DNA from: Pusillimonas sp044464525
Lineage (GTDB): Bacteria > Pseudomonadota > Gammaproteobacteria > Burkholderiales > Burkholderiaceae_B
Reading direction: 5' to 3'
DNA length: 64,000 bases
Assembly: GCF_044464525.1 (NCBI RefSeq)
Contig: NZ_JBIQLE010000018.1
Location: 8,804 to 72,803, forward strand
The translations under genes and the position numbers were made by a program. Below the pieces are notes generated by a model. The model made no database searches and was not told the DNA's origin. It worked only from the letters and a program-made list of their open reading frames with translations. This document shows positions 26,048 through 34,647 of the stretch, one piece after another. Each line of letters starts with the position of its first letter. Within the stretch, counting starts at the first letter, position 1.

Positions 26048-28054
26048 ATGAATAAGAACACCCTGCGTTTTAGCTTGCTTTTGTTGACCACAGCAACCCT
26101 CTCGGCTTGCGGCAACAGCGGCTCGAGCGACACGACGGCGGCATGTACGGAAACAGGCGCGTATGCCTGTCAGACAGGGGAAACCGAGCCTCTGTACACG
26201 TTCCAGTGGGCGCTTAATTACGCAGACAGCTACTTCAACGACTTTCCGGAAACCTTCAATGGCGGGCTCGACCTTAACGTCGAACCGGCTCATCGCCGGG
26301 GCATCAAGGGCCAGGGCGTAAACGTGCTGGTGCTCGACAGCGGCGCCGACCTGCACAATGAAGACCTGCTGCCCAATGCAGACTTCAGCATGTCATGGAA
26401 CTTCGTTTCGAGTACCGACGACCCCTATCCGATTCCATCCGATCCTGACGAAGCTCATGGCACAGCCGCAGCCGGCGTCATCGCCGCCGCCCAGAACGGA
26501 AAAGGGATAATGGGCATTGCACCCCTGGCCAATCTGGGCGCCGCAAACTATCTTCAGGGCCAGATGTATTTCGTCGAGGCATACGGCGGCGCCGCGTGGT
26601 CAAGCAAGGCCCACGTTTTCAACGCATCCTATGGCAGCGACGAGGACGCCGAGTCCTACGAAGCGCCCGGCACCTTAGGGCAAACCTTGGCCATTCGGGG
26701 TATGAAAAAACTGCGCGACGGTAAAGGCGCGGCATTTTTCCAGGCTGCGGGAAACTCCTTCAGCTCGGGCCTGTGCGGCAAAGGCAGCAACCTCTTCAAT
26801 TGTGTCAACCCATCGAACGATTACTCCATGCTTGAGTCGAACGTCATCGCGGTCGCCGCCCTGAACGCCAAGGGAAGCGCGAGCAGTTACAGCAGCGCCG
26901 GGCCGGTGGTGTGGGTAACAGGAATGGGCGGCGAGTTCGGCGGCGACGGCAATTACGGTGAAGGCCCCGGAGACGACCCCGTGCAAGACGGGCCCACCAT
27001 ATACAGCACCGATCTAAGCAACTGCATGAAAGGCTACAGCCGCACCGACGCCCAGGCACCGCCCTTCAAACGCGGCCAAACCGCGCGCGACGGCAAACCC
27101 GACAATGCCAACTGCGATTACACGTACATGAACGGCACCTCGGCTGCCACGCCCACCATTTCGGGTGTTGCTGCGCTGATCCTTAGCGCCAACCCTGAAC
27201 TTACTTGGCGCGACCTGCGCGATATTCTTCGCCTCTCGGCTCGCAAGGTGGATGCCGGCTACATAAACGATACGCCGCAGGGCGGCAACATGCGCTATGG
27301 CTCTTTATACGACCTTGCCGCCAACAAGCCCATCGACCAACTGGGAACAGCAGCAGACATTCGCGAAGGCGCAACAGCCTACCCCATGACCCTGGGCTGG
27401 CAAACCAACGCTGCCGGACACCAGCACTCGGACTGGTACGGGTTTGGAGTGCCGGACACGGAAAAGGCTGTGGCCCTGGCCCTGGAATATAAAGCCAACC
27501 CCGGTCTGAGCCGCGCCCAAGATGTGCAGATGCCCCAGTTCCGGCCCATGGCCTATTGGCACCTTAATACTGCGCCGGATGCCGACGAGCTCGAAGAACT
27601 TGGCAGTATCGTCCCCCGCGATGGCGAACCTTTTCCATATAAAAAAGTCTCTTCGCTAGGTACGTTTGCGTGGGACAAAGACCAAATCGTCGACCAATTG
27701 CAGATCCGTCTATCGGGCGAGGAAGTGTGCCTGGGCTCGTTCGGTATAGCAGCCAAGTCGCCATCAAAAACGGTTTCCTTGCTTAAGCTTCCAAACGACC
27801 ATTTCAAGGCCGACGGCCTAGACGTGTTCGAGAGCTACACCTTGGGCAGCTACACGTTCTATGGCGAACCCGCCCAGGGAAACTGGGAGCTCTTCATCAT
27901 CGCCTCCAACCCTGATATTGGCATCACTGTAGAAGAAACCGATGAAAACGACGAGATAATAGAGAGGCCCTCGGTACCTTGCCTCTCAACGGATGAGCAC
28001 GGCGTCGACCGAGACTTTTACTTCTTCGTCGAAGCGCGCATTGTCGCCCAATAG
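26048..28054 (+). CDS. Second S8 serine protease lipoprotein, tandem paralogue
   Basis: The protein has 668 residues and is collinear with the preceding protease. Lipid Cys21, Asp97, His137 (EAHGTAAAG), Asn oxyanion (AAGN) and Ser365 (NGTSAATP) are all retained. Residues 41-63 (from CQTGETEPLYTFQWALNYAD) are identical in both except one position. A C-terminal P-domain is present. The duplication reaches the 5' leader: TCAACCTCACGCT is shared at 23379-23391 and 26023-26035. The catalytic sites are intact in both, so both are probably active, with divergence spread over surface segments. The insert of three residues before His137 differs from the first copy. Confidence 0.9.
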   Translation: MNKNTLRFSLLLLTTATLSACGNSGSSDTTAACTETGAYACQTGETEPLYTFQWALNYADSYFNDFPETFNGGLDLNVEPAHRRGIKGQGVNVLVLDSGADLHNEDLLPNADFSMSWNFVSSTDDPYPIPSDPDEAHGTAAAGVIAAAQNGKGIMGIAPLANLGAANYLQGQMYFVEAYGGAAWSSKAHVFNASYGSDEDAESYEAPGTLGQTLAIRGMKKLRDGKGAAFFQAAGNSFSSGLCGKGSNLFNCVNPSNDYSMLESNVIAVAALNAKGSASSYSSAGPVVWVTGMGGEFGGDGNYGEGPGDDPVQDGPTIYSTDLSNCMKGYSRTDAQAPPFKRGQTARDGKPDNANCDYTYMNGTSAATPTISGVAALILSANPELTWRDLRDILRLSARKVDAGYINDTPQGGNMRYGSLYDLAANKPIDQLGTAADIREGATAYPMTLGWQTNAAGHQHSDWYGFGVPDTEKAVALALEYKANPGLSRAQDVQMPQFRPMAYWHLNTAPDADELEELGSIVPRDGEPFPYKKVSSLGTFAWDKDQIVDQLQIRLSGEEVCLGSFGIAAKSPSKTVSLLKLPNDHFKADGLDVFESYTLGSYTFYGEPAQGNWELFIIASNPDIGITVEETDENDEIIERPSVPCLSTDEHGVDRDFYFFVEARIVAQ

Positions 28055-28076
28055 TTGTTTACACGAGCCGGGCGCC

Positions 28077-28263
28077 AGCCGCAACCAAGTGATGGCCGCC
28101 GGCGCCCGGCCAAGCGCACAGCGGGTCATTCAGCAAACGCAGCCGCCACCTGTGTCGGCCGCAATACCATGAACAGACAGAAATTATTATTGCGACATAC
28201 TCCCGCTTTAGCCAGGCTGTCGAAGCGCTAAAGGCCCTAAAAGCCGGACTGTCAGGCGGATAG
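28077..28263 (+). pseudogene. Decayed copy of the small secreted protein gene
   Basis: Translation from 28077 gives SRNQVMAAGA and then QQTQPPPVS, matching SHNQIMVAEA and QHTQPRPVS of the 152-residue protein encoded at 25450. A one-base frame change near 28165 then gives QYHEQTEIIIATYSRFSQAV and EALKALKAGL, matching QYHKQTGIMVATYSDFGQAV and QALKALQAAL. The first 78 codons, including the signal peptide, are gone. It starts 22 bp after the second protease stop. Its end overlaps the last 12 bases of the convergent Lrp-type gene. Confidence 0.9.
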
Positions 28264-28716
28264 ATAATCCAGCGGAAGCGCGGTTGTGTATTTAATCTGT
28301 TCCATGGCGAAGCTGGAACTGACATCGGCGAGTTCCGCCATCCGGATCAAGCGCTTGTAAACCTGATCGTATGCCGCCACATCAGGTACCACCACACGCA
28401 TCAAATAGTCGGTGTCGCCCGACATGCGATAAAGCTCGACTACCTCAGGTATGGTGGCCACCGTTGCATGAAACTGCTCGAGCCAGCGGGCATCGTGCCG
28501 ACTTGTACGTACCGCTACAAATACCGTTACGCCGACATTCAGGCGGGCCCCGTCCAGCAACGCCACTCGTGCCCGGATCACGCCCTGCTCTTCGAGCTTT
28601 TGCACTCGACGCCAGCACGCCGTGGGGCTCAGCCCCACACTTTCTGCCAATTCATTGATGGGTAGGGAGCAATCTGCTTGAAGCAGCTTCAGAAGGTGCC
28701 GATCGAACTTGTCCAG
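28252..28716 (-). CDS. Lrp/AsnC-family transcriptional regulator
   Basis: With the start placed at 28716 the protein has 154 residues, the family norm. The N-terminal helix-turn-helix (DKFDRHLLKLLQADCS, then SVGLSPTACWRRVQKLEEQG) precedes a RAM/ASNC ligand domain (GDTDYLMRVVV). The first 22 family residues are encoded upstream of the only common start codon (TTG at 28650). The only reasonable start that includes them is CTG at 28716, preceded by GGAGG four bases upstream. The gene is divergent from metC and probably regulates it in response to an amino acid; the AT-rich region between holds a symmetrical site. Confidence 0.85.
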   Translation of the reverse strand: MDKFDRHLLKLLQADCSLPINELAESVGLSPTACWRRVQKLEEQGVIRARVALLDGARLNVGVTVFVAVRTSRHDARWLEQFHATVATIPEVVELYRMSGDTDYLMRVVVPDVAAYDQVYKRLIRMAELADVSSSFAMEQIKYTTALPLDYLSA

Positions 28717-28751
28717 ACCGCCTCCAAACTTGCGAAATAAAAATCTATAAA

Positions 28752-28781
28752 AATAAGAAATTTTGGAATAATTTTCTTATT
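28752..28781. promoter_or_regulatory. AT-rich dyad between lrp-type gene and metC, candidate operator
   Basis: AATAAGAAA (28752-28760) and TTTCTTATT (28773-28781) form a 9-bp inverted repeat with a 12-bp spacer in an intergenic region that is about 80% A/T. Lrp-family proteins bind such degenerate AT-rich dyads. It lies 36 bp upstream of the CTG start and about 60-90 bp upstream of metC. Confidence 0.5.
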
Positions 28782-28843
28782 ATTGCCTTTTTCTTCACAT
28801 AAAAGCAATAAATATGCGGAGCATGCGGCATATCATATTCATC

Positions 28844-30037
28844 ATGAACTCTTCTCCTGACGACACCCTGCTTATACACTCTGGCCGTGCACCGTCAAGC
28901 TTCGGCGGCATGGTCAACACCCCAGCTTGTCGAGCATCGACCTTGCTGGTTGGTTCATACGAGGAATTACGAAAACGCCGCGCGAATGGCAATGCCTACG
29001 GCCATTACGCTCGCTTTGGCACGCCCACCACACAGGCGTTCTGCGACATGCTGGCCGAACTAGAGGGCGCCCGTGGCGCAGTGGTCTTCCCGTCCGGCCT
29101 GGCCGCCTGCACCCATGCGTTGCTGGGCTTTTTAGCACCCGGTGACCATGTGCTGATGACCGACAACGTCTATGGGCCCACGCGCGCATTCGCCACATGC
29201 ACGCTGGCACGCATGGGTATTGAAGTTACGTTCTTCTCACCCCTGGACGGAGCCCAGATCGCATTGCATATGCGGACAAACACCCGTGTCGTCTACCTGG
29301 AGTCACCTGGCTCACAAACATTCGAAGTGAGCGATACGCCCGCCATTGCCGCAGCCGCCCGCCAACGCGGCGCCATCGTCATGATGGACAATACCTGGGC
29401 AACGCCGCTGTACTTCAAACCACTGGAACACGGCGTCGACGTATCCATCCATGCCGCCACAAAATACCTGGTCGGACACTCCGACGCCATTCTGGGCGCC
29501 GTCTCCGCCAACGCCAGGGCTTGGCCCGGCTTGCGCGATGCGGCACACGCCTTCGGCCAGATTGCCGGGCCTGACGACCTGTATCTGGCGCTACGCGGCC
29601 TGCGCAGCTTGTCGGTGCGGCTGCAACGACATCAGCACACTGCACTGCTGCTTGCAAAACGCCTGATGGAACACCCGGCGGTGCAAGATGTACTGCACCC
29701 GGCATTACCTCATGCCCCCGGTCACCATTACTGGAAGCGTGATTTCAAGGGCGCAAGCGGGCTGTTCGGCGTAGTGCTACGGCCCGTGCCTGACCAGGAA
29801 CACGCGCTGGCCAAGGTGTTCAATAGCTTGTGCCTGTTCGGCATGGGCTTGTCATGGGGTGGTTTCGAAAGCCTCGCCCTACCCATCGACCCGCCGGTAA
29901 GGGCCGTCGCCTCGTGGCAGGCGGAAGGCCCACTGTTGCGGCTGCACGCGGGGCTGGAAGACGCCGAAATGCTCTGGCAAGACCTGTCTTGCGCCCTGGA
30001 CGCTTATGTACAAGCATCCGTACATGCCGTTAACTGA
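28844..30037 (+). CDS. metC: Cystathionine beta-lyase or related PLP enzyme
   Basis: The protein has 397 residues in the Cys/Met metabolism PLP family. Segments include YGHYARFGTPTTQAF, SGLAACTHALL and MDNTWATPLYFKPL, with the PLP Lys in HAATKYLVGHSD. MetC converts cystathionine to homocysteine, pyruvate and ammonia; cysteine or methionine gamma-lyase and O-acetylhomoserine-type activities are related alternatives. The start is uncertain: ATG codons at 28814, 28823 and 28844 are all in frame and none has an ideal Shine-Dalgarno. Divergence from an Lrp-type regulator supports an amino-acid-linked role. Confidence 0.85.
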   Translation: MNSSPDDTLLIHSGRAPSSFGGMVNTPACRASTLLVGSYEELRKRRANGNAYGHYARFGTPTTQAFCDMLAELEGARGAVVFPSGLAACTHALLGFLAPGDHVLMTDNVYGPTRAFATCTLARMGIEVTFFSPLDGAQIALHMRTNTRVVYLESPGSQTFEVSDTPAIAAAARQRGAIVMMDNTWATPLYFKPLEHGVDVSIHAATKYLVGHSDAILGAVSANARAWPGLRDAAHAFGQIAGPDDLYLALRGLRSLSVRLQRHQHTALLLAKRLMEHPAVQDVLHPALPHAPGHHYWKRDFKGASGLFGVVLRPVPDQEHALAKVFNSLCLFGMGLSWGGFESLALPIDPPVRAVASWQAEGPLLRLHAGLEDAEMLWQDLSCALDAYVQASVHAVN

Positions 30038-30174
30038 TGCAATCGCACAAAACCTGAAGGCTTGCGCCCCCTTGTGCGCTCTCGTTCACTTTCGGCAACA
30101 TCTCGCAGTGGGTGGTAAAGCCGGGCGGGACGCCGGCTGCTAAGGTGGGGGCTGTTTCAACCGCTATATGTGAC

Positions 30175-31251
30175 ATGTCTTCTATACCCGCCCGGACCCC
30201 GGGTAGCACAACAGCGCTCCCTGCTGTGTCCGCGCAGTTTACAGCCGCAGAACAGGCCGACTACGATAAACTCGATGCCGCCCGCTGGATGGCGGCGCTG
30301 GCGGTCGTGCTGCTTCACTGCGCCGCTTTCCCCTTGACCAGCGTGTCAGAATATGGAACGTCCGATTGGCAATGGGCCAATCTCTATGACGCCGCCTCGC
30401 GCTGGTGCGTGCCTGTTTTCGTCATGATCAGCGGCGCGCTGCTGCTGAACCCGGAAAAGCGTGAGGCATTCAAGCATTTCTACCAGAAGAGGGCCGCGCG
30501 CATCGCGCCGGCCATCGTGTTCTGGACGGCCTTCTACCTGCTTTGGGGCGGGCTGATGTACCGCCTTGACGGTGTCCCCATGGACGCTGCCGCCTGGTTG
30601 CGCAAGGCAACCGGCGGCGAGCCCTACTACCACTTGTGGTACCTGTACATGCTGGTGGGCCTTTACCTGTTCGCCCCCTACCTGCGCGCACTGTACGCGC
30701 GCTGCTCTCACCGTCAGCAGCTGGCGGCCGTAGTGGGCATATTTGTGCTGGCCATGCTCCAAACCGTGCACCGCGAACTGAACGCAGGCGGCTATGGCTT
30801 CTTTTTGACTTGGTTCTTACCGTATATCAGCTACTTCGTAGCGGGCCGCATGATGTTCGAAGGCCGGCTTCGCCTGCCCAGGCCGGGGTTGATCTTGGTT
30901 CTTGCCATCGGCGTCACGGCGGCGGGCGCCAGCGCGATGTCCACCGCCGACGCCCTGAATGTGTATTTTTATGACACCTTCAGCTTGACCGTGCCGCTAA
31001 TGTCGCTAGCCGTCTTTCAATTGATATTGAACGCCCGCAAGCTGCCACGCATGACCGCGATAGCGCCCCTTACATTCGGCGTCTACCTGGCGCACCCGAT
31101 CTTCCTGGACATTGCCAAGCGATCAGGCGTGTATGCGCCCACAACAGGCACCGCGTGGCAAACCCCGTTGGCCGCGACAGCCATCTTTGTCCTTTCGATG
31201 GGCTTCGTGCGGGTGCTTCGGCGCCTTCCGGGCGGAACTCGAATTACCTGA
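30175..31251 (+). CDS. Acyltransferase 3 family membrane protein
   Basis: The protein has 358 residues with about ten membrane segments. The family-typical start AARWMAALAVVLLHCA contains the conserved His, and VFVMISGALLLNPE and FGVYLAHPIFLD are also typical. Such proteins transfer acyl groups to surface polysaccharides, peptidoglycan or lipids across the inner membrane (OafA/YiaH group). The start at ATG 30175 is a choice; an upstream in-frame GTG at 30112 would add 21 residues with no similarity. The acceptor is unknown, and neighbours give no hint. Confidence 0.83.
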   Translation: MSSIPARTPGSTTALPAVSAQFTAAEQADYDKLDAARWMAALAVVLLHCAAFPLTSVSEYGTSDWQWANLYDAASRWCVPVFVMISGALLLNPEKREAFKHFYQKRAARIAPAIVFWTAFYLLWGGLMYRLDGVPMDAAAWLRKATGGEPYYHLWYLYMLVGLYLFAPYLRALYARCSHRQQLAAVVGIFVLAMLQTVHRELNAGGYGFFLTWFLPYISYFVAGRMMFEGRLRLPRPGLILVLAIGVTAAGASAMSTADALNVYFYDTFSLTVPLMSLAVFQLILNARKLPRMTAIAPLTFGVYLAHPIFLDIAKRSGVYAPTTGTAWQTPLAATAIFVLSMGFVRVLRRLPGGTRIT

Positions 31252-31281
31252 GCCGCGAAACAAACCGTTCCGCGGCTTCAG
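31248..31281. terminator. Hairpin between convergent acyltransferase and livK-type genes
   Basis: CTGAGCCGCG and CGCGGCTTCAG form a 10-bp stem with one bulged base and a 13-nt loop, spanning the space between the two stop codons. A T-tract is missing on both sides, so termination is only suggested. Confidence 0.4.
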
Positions 31282-31284
31282 CGT

Positions 31285-32433
31285 TTACTCGACCAGTTTC
31301 CAGTCGCCCTTCTCGACCTGGACAAGGGCGGAAGCACGCTGGTCGACCCCGGTATGGTCTGTGGGCGACATGTTGTACACGCCATGGGTGCCAACGATTT
31401 CTTCACTATTTTCAAGCGCGTCGCGCACGGCGGTACGGAATTCCGGCGTACCGGGCTTTGCGCTTTCGAGCGCGGTTTTGATGGCATTATCCGCCAACAG
31501 GTAGGCGTCCCACGAATAGGCGGCAAAGGCGTTCCGGGAGCCCTCGCCGAATTTACCCTCGTAAGCTTGGGTGAACTCTAGAGCGACCTTCTTGATGGGG
31601 TTGCTGTCGGGCAACTGCTCGGCGACCATAACCGGACCTGTTGGCGCGTAAGCGCCTTCAAGTGCCGCGCCGCCCACCCGCAGGAAGTCTCTGTTGATAA
31701 CACCGTGATTATGGTAAATGGGGCCTTTATAACCGCGTTCACGCAGGGCCACCTGAGGCAGCGCGCCGGGCGTGCCCGACCCGCCCAGCACCACCGCGTC
31801 GGGCTTGGCGGCGATGAGCTTCAGCACCTGGCCCGAAACACTGGTGTCGATTCGCCCGTAGCGTTCTTCGGCGACGATTTCGATGCCAGCGTCCTTGGTG
31901 GTGTTCTTAAGACCCGTTAAGACAAGCTCGCCCCAGGAATCGGCGAAACCCAGAAACCCGACGGTTTTGATGCCGTCTTTTTGCATGTGCTCGACTTGCG
32001 AGCCCATCATGATGTTGATGGGTTGCGGCACCGAGAACGCCCAAGGATTGTCCTCGGGTTTGACAGGCAGGGGCGAAAGCGAAATTTGTGGTGTCTTGAG
32101 TTCGTTGGCCACCTCGGAGACGGCGATCGTCGTGGGAACGCTGCTGGAACCGATGATCAGGTCGACTTTGTCTTCCTGGATAAGGCGGCGCGCCAACCTG
32201 ACCGCGTTGGTGGTGTCGGTGGCATCGTCAAGAATCACATAACGAACCGTTTCGCCGCCCATAGTGCGGGGGACGACTTCAAAAGTATTTTTATACGGAA
32301 TGCCCAGCGAAGCGCCCGGCCCCGTCGCCCCCGTGATGATACCCACGGTAACCTGGGCGCCGGCGGATGAAGGGATCGCGGCCGAAAAGGGAATCGCGGC
32401 CGCCATGGCCAGCGCAAAAAGCTTTTTCTTCAT
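31285..32433 (-). CDS. LivK-type ABC transporter substrate-binding protein
   Basis: The protein has 382 residues with a signal peptide ending near SAGA-Q. The mature part begins VTVGIITGATGPGASLGIPYKN, a periplasmic type I binding fold used for branched-chain amino acids, amides, aromatic acids and other ligands. GGAGAC lies six bases upstream of the ATG. It is downstream of the acyl-CoA dehydrogenase gene with 187 bp between, so it may be in the same unit. No permease or ATPase gene accompanies it. Its ligand is likely the substrate of the neighbouring CoA pathway, by inference. Confidence 0.87.
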   Translation of the reverse strand: MKKKLFALAMAAAIPFSAAIPSSAGAQVTVGIITGATGPGASLGIPYKNTFEVVPRTMGGETVRYVILDDATDTTNAVRLARRLIQEDKVDLIIGSSSVPTTIAVSEVANELKTPQISLSPLPVKPEDNPWAFSVPQPINIMMGSQVEHMQKDGIKTVGFLGFADSWGELVLTGLKNTTKDAGIEIVAEERYGRIDTSVSGQVLKLIAAKPDAVVLGGSGTPGALPQVALRERGYKGPIYHNHGVINRDFLRVGGAALEGAYAPTGPVMVAEQLPDSNPIKKVALEFTQAYEGKFGEGSRNAFAAYSWDAYLLADNAIKTALESAKPGTPEFRTAVRDALENSEEIVGTHGVYNMSPTDHTGVDQRASALVQVEKGDWKLVE

Positions 32434-32620
32434 ATCTTGTCTCCAATATATCGGGGGATGAACTTCGGATGAACTTCAACTTATAGTTAACTGATTTCCA
32501 GGCGGCGGACGGTTCACCATGGGCGCGATAAGCAGCATCATTCTTGTATGAATATCCGACCTTGAAACTATATGCACTAAGTTGCACCAAAAGAATACTT
32601 TAGGAAACCCGTACTTACCC

Positions 32621-33790
32621 TCAGAAGCCAAGCTGGCGCGCCACGATCAGGCGCATGATGTCGCTGGTTCCGCCGCCAACCAAAGGAAAATAGGCATCTC
32701 GTAAAAATCGCTGCACCGGGTATTCGTTCATCAGCCCATAGCCTCCGAAAATCGACATGGCCATCTGGCACACCTCGTTGCAGCCGTCAGCGGCGACAAT
32801 CTTGGACAAGGCGGCTTCGGTGGTTATGGGCTCGCCCCGGTCGGCTAGTTCGGCCGCGTGATAAGTGTACAAACGCGCTTGCTCGAGCTTGGCCAACATG
32901 TCTACCAGCTTGAACTGCACCGCTTGGAATTTTCCGATAGGCCGGCCGAATTGCGAGCGCTCTTGAGCGTACGCAAGGGCGGCATCATACGCCGCGCGCC
33001 CATTGCCCAGCGCCAACGCCGCTGTAAAGATGCGGTCAACAGTCAGGGATTTATAGGCGTTCAAGAAACCCGAGGCCTGCCCATCGTTCAAATGGTGGTC
33101 ATCGGGTACGAACACATCCTGGAACACCAGTTCGGCCGTATCCGACGCCCGCACTGAGAATTTTTCCAGTTTGCGCCCCACCGAGAAGCCTGGCGAATCA
33201 GTGGGCACCAAAAATAGGTCCAGGCCTTTCAGGCCCTTGGCCGGATCGGTGGTGGCTACCACGGTGATGAAATCAGCCACCGTGCCATTGGAGGTGAATA
33301 TCTTGGAGCCGTTCAGACAGAAGCCGCCGTCGACACGTACGGCCCGGGTGCGCAACGAGGCCGCGTCCGACCCCGCATTGGGCTCGGTGATGGCGAACGC
33401 GCCTATTTTCTCGCCTCGTAAAGCCGGAAGCAGGTAGCGCTGGTGCAGGGCGGGGCCGCCCCATTTGAAGATTGTGTGGGTGGCTGTGGAGCCCTGCATG
33501 CAAACCGACGCCGCGAAAGACATCGACGCCCGTGCAAGCTCTTCGCACAATATGGTAAAGGCGGTATAGGGATAGGCCAGGCCGCTGCCGCCCGCGCTTT
33601 CCGGGTACATGGCGCCGTAATAGCCCAAGCCGCCCAGTTCACGAAACAGTTCATGGCCAAAGTCAGAGTCTTCGTCGAGCCGCGCCGCCTGCGGCGCCAA
33701 TCGTTCGTCGACCCAGCGCGCCACGTGGCGTCGAAACTCCTCAGCTTCGGCACGCAATTCGTTTACGTCAAATTCGGCAAGTCGTTCCAC
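32621..33790 (-). CDS. Acyl-CoA dehydrogenase
   Basis: The protein has 389 residues, typical for the family. Segments include AFAITEPNAGSDAASLRT (FAD/substrate), GSKIFTSNGTVADF and the C-terminal YPVQRFLRDAYFPLVGGGTSDIMRLIVA. The start at GTG 33790 was chosen because GAGAGG lies six bases before it and because it leaves the upstream gene clear; the longer frame would overlap that gene. It introduces an alpha-beta double bond into an acyl-CoA, the first step of the trio here. Confidence 0.9.
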   Translation of the reverse strand: MERLAEFDVNELRAEAEEFRRHVARWVDERLAPQAARLDEDSDFGHELFRELGGLGYYGAMYPESAGGSGLAYPYTAFTILCEELARASMSFAASVCMQGSTATHTIFKWGGPALHQRYLLPALRGEKIGAFAITEPNAGSDAASLRTRAVRVDGGFCLNGSKIFTSNGTVADFITVVATTDPAKGLKGLDLFLVPTDSPGFSVGRKLEKFSVRASDTAELVFQDVFVPDDHHLNDGQASGFLNAYKSLTVDRIFTAALALGNGRAAYDAALAYAQERSQFGRPIGKFQAVQFKLVDMLAKLEQARLYTYHAAELADRGEPITTEAALSKIVAADGCNEVCQMAMSIFGGYGLMNEYPVQRFLRDAYFPLVGGGTSDIMRLIVARQLGF

Positions 33791-33812
33791 CGTAAACCTC
33801 TCTTTTCTTGAT

Positions 33813-34631
33813 TTAACCGCGCTGGACCTTGTCCGCCTTGCGTTCCAAAAAGGCTCGCAAGCGCGCCTTGGCCTCTTCATCGCCCTGCGCCACCCCGACC
33901 ATCAGCATTTCGGTGAATAAACCGGCTTGGGGATCTTGCTCGACGATGCGCGGAATGGACTGGATGATGGCGAAGTTGGCCAGAGGCGCGTTGCGAGCGA
34001 TCTTGGCGGCAAGCTCAACGCCCCTTTCCAACCCCGCACCCGGTTCGACCAAATACTGACTAAGGCGCAATACCGTATGAGCTTCTTGAGCTTCATAGAC
34101 GCGCCCGGACAACATCATGTCCATTACCGTCGCTGCGCCGATCAGCCGGGGCAACCGCACCGAGCCACCCGAACCCAGAAATATCCCGCGCGTGCCCTCG
34201 GGCAGCGCGTAGTAGGCGGTGGCCTCGGCAATACGGATGTGCGCCGAGGCAGCCAGTTCGAGGCCGCCACCGATCACAGCTCCGTGCAGCACGGCAATGA
34301 CCGGCACCTTGCAAAACTGAATGGTGTCGTTCAGCCTTTGGCCGATGATCGAGGTTTCAAAGCTTTCGGCGGTGGTGGTTTCCTTCAGCTCGTTCAAGTC
34401 AAGCCCGGCGCAGAAGTCATCGCCCGCGCCATGCATGACCACGCCTTGCACGTCGGCGGGAATCGAGGAAAAGAATGTCTGCATGCCCAGCACCAGCTCA
34501 TCGCTTAGCGCGTTGCGTTTGGCCGCACGATTCAATGTCAAAACAGCGATATTGTCCCGACGCGAAACGCTCAGGCATGAAGGCAGGCCAACAGGCCAAT
34601 TGGCGGGAGCATCAACAGCACTATCGCTCAT
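33813..34631 (-). CDS. Enoyl-CoA hydratase/isomerase family protein
   Basis: The protein has 272 residues. The crotonase fold is seen in NRAAKRNALSDELV, the oxyanion segment GAGDDFCAGLDLNEL and the catalytic region HGAVIGGGLELAASAHIRIA, where GLELA keeps a Glu. The C-terminal half is typical. The ATG at 34631 follows AAGGA. It is encoded 16 bp after the stop of the 3-hydroxyacyl-CoA dehydrogenase gene and 22 bp before the acyl-CoA dehydrogenase gene, so the three form one operon. Confidence 0.9.
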   Translation of the reverse strand: MSDSAVDAPANWPVGLPSCLSVSRRDNIAVLTLNRAAKRNALSDELVLGMQTFFSSIPADVQGVVMHGAGDDFCAGLDLNELKETTTAESFETSIIGQRLNDTIQFCKVPVIAVLHGAVIGGGLELAASAHIRIAEATAYYALPEGTRGIFLGSGGSVRLPRLIGAATVMDMMLSGRVYEAQEAHTVLRLSQYLVEPGAGLERGVELAAKIARNAPLANFAIIQSIPRIVEQDPQAGLFTEMLMVGVAQGDEEAKARLRAFLERKADKVQRG

Positions 34632-34647
34632 CTGAATAATCCTTTTG

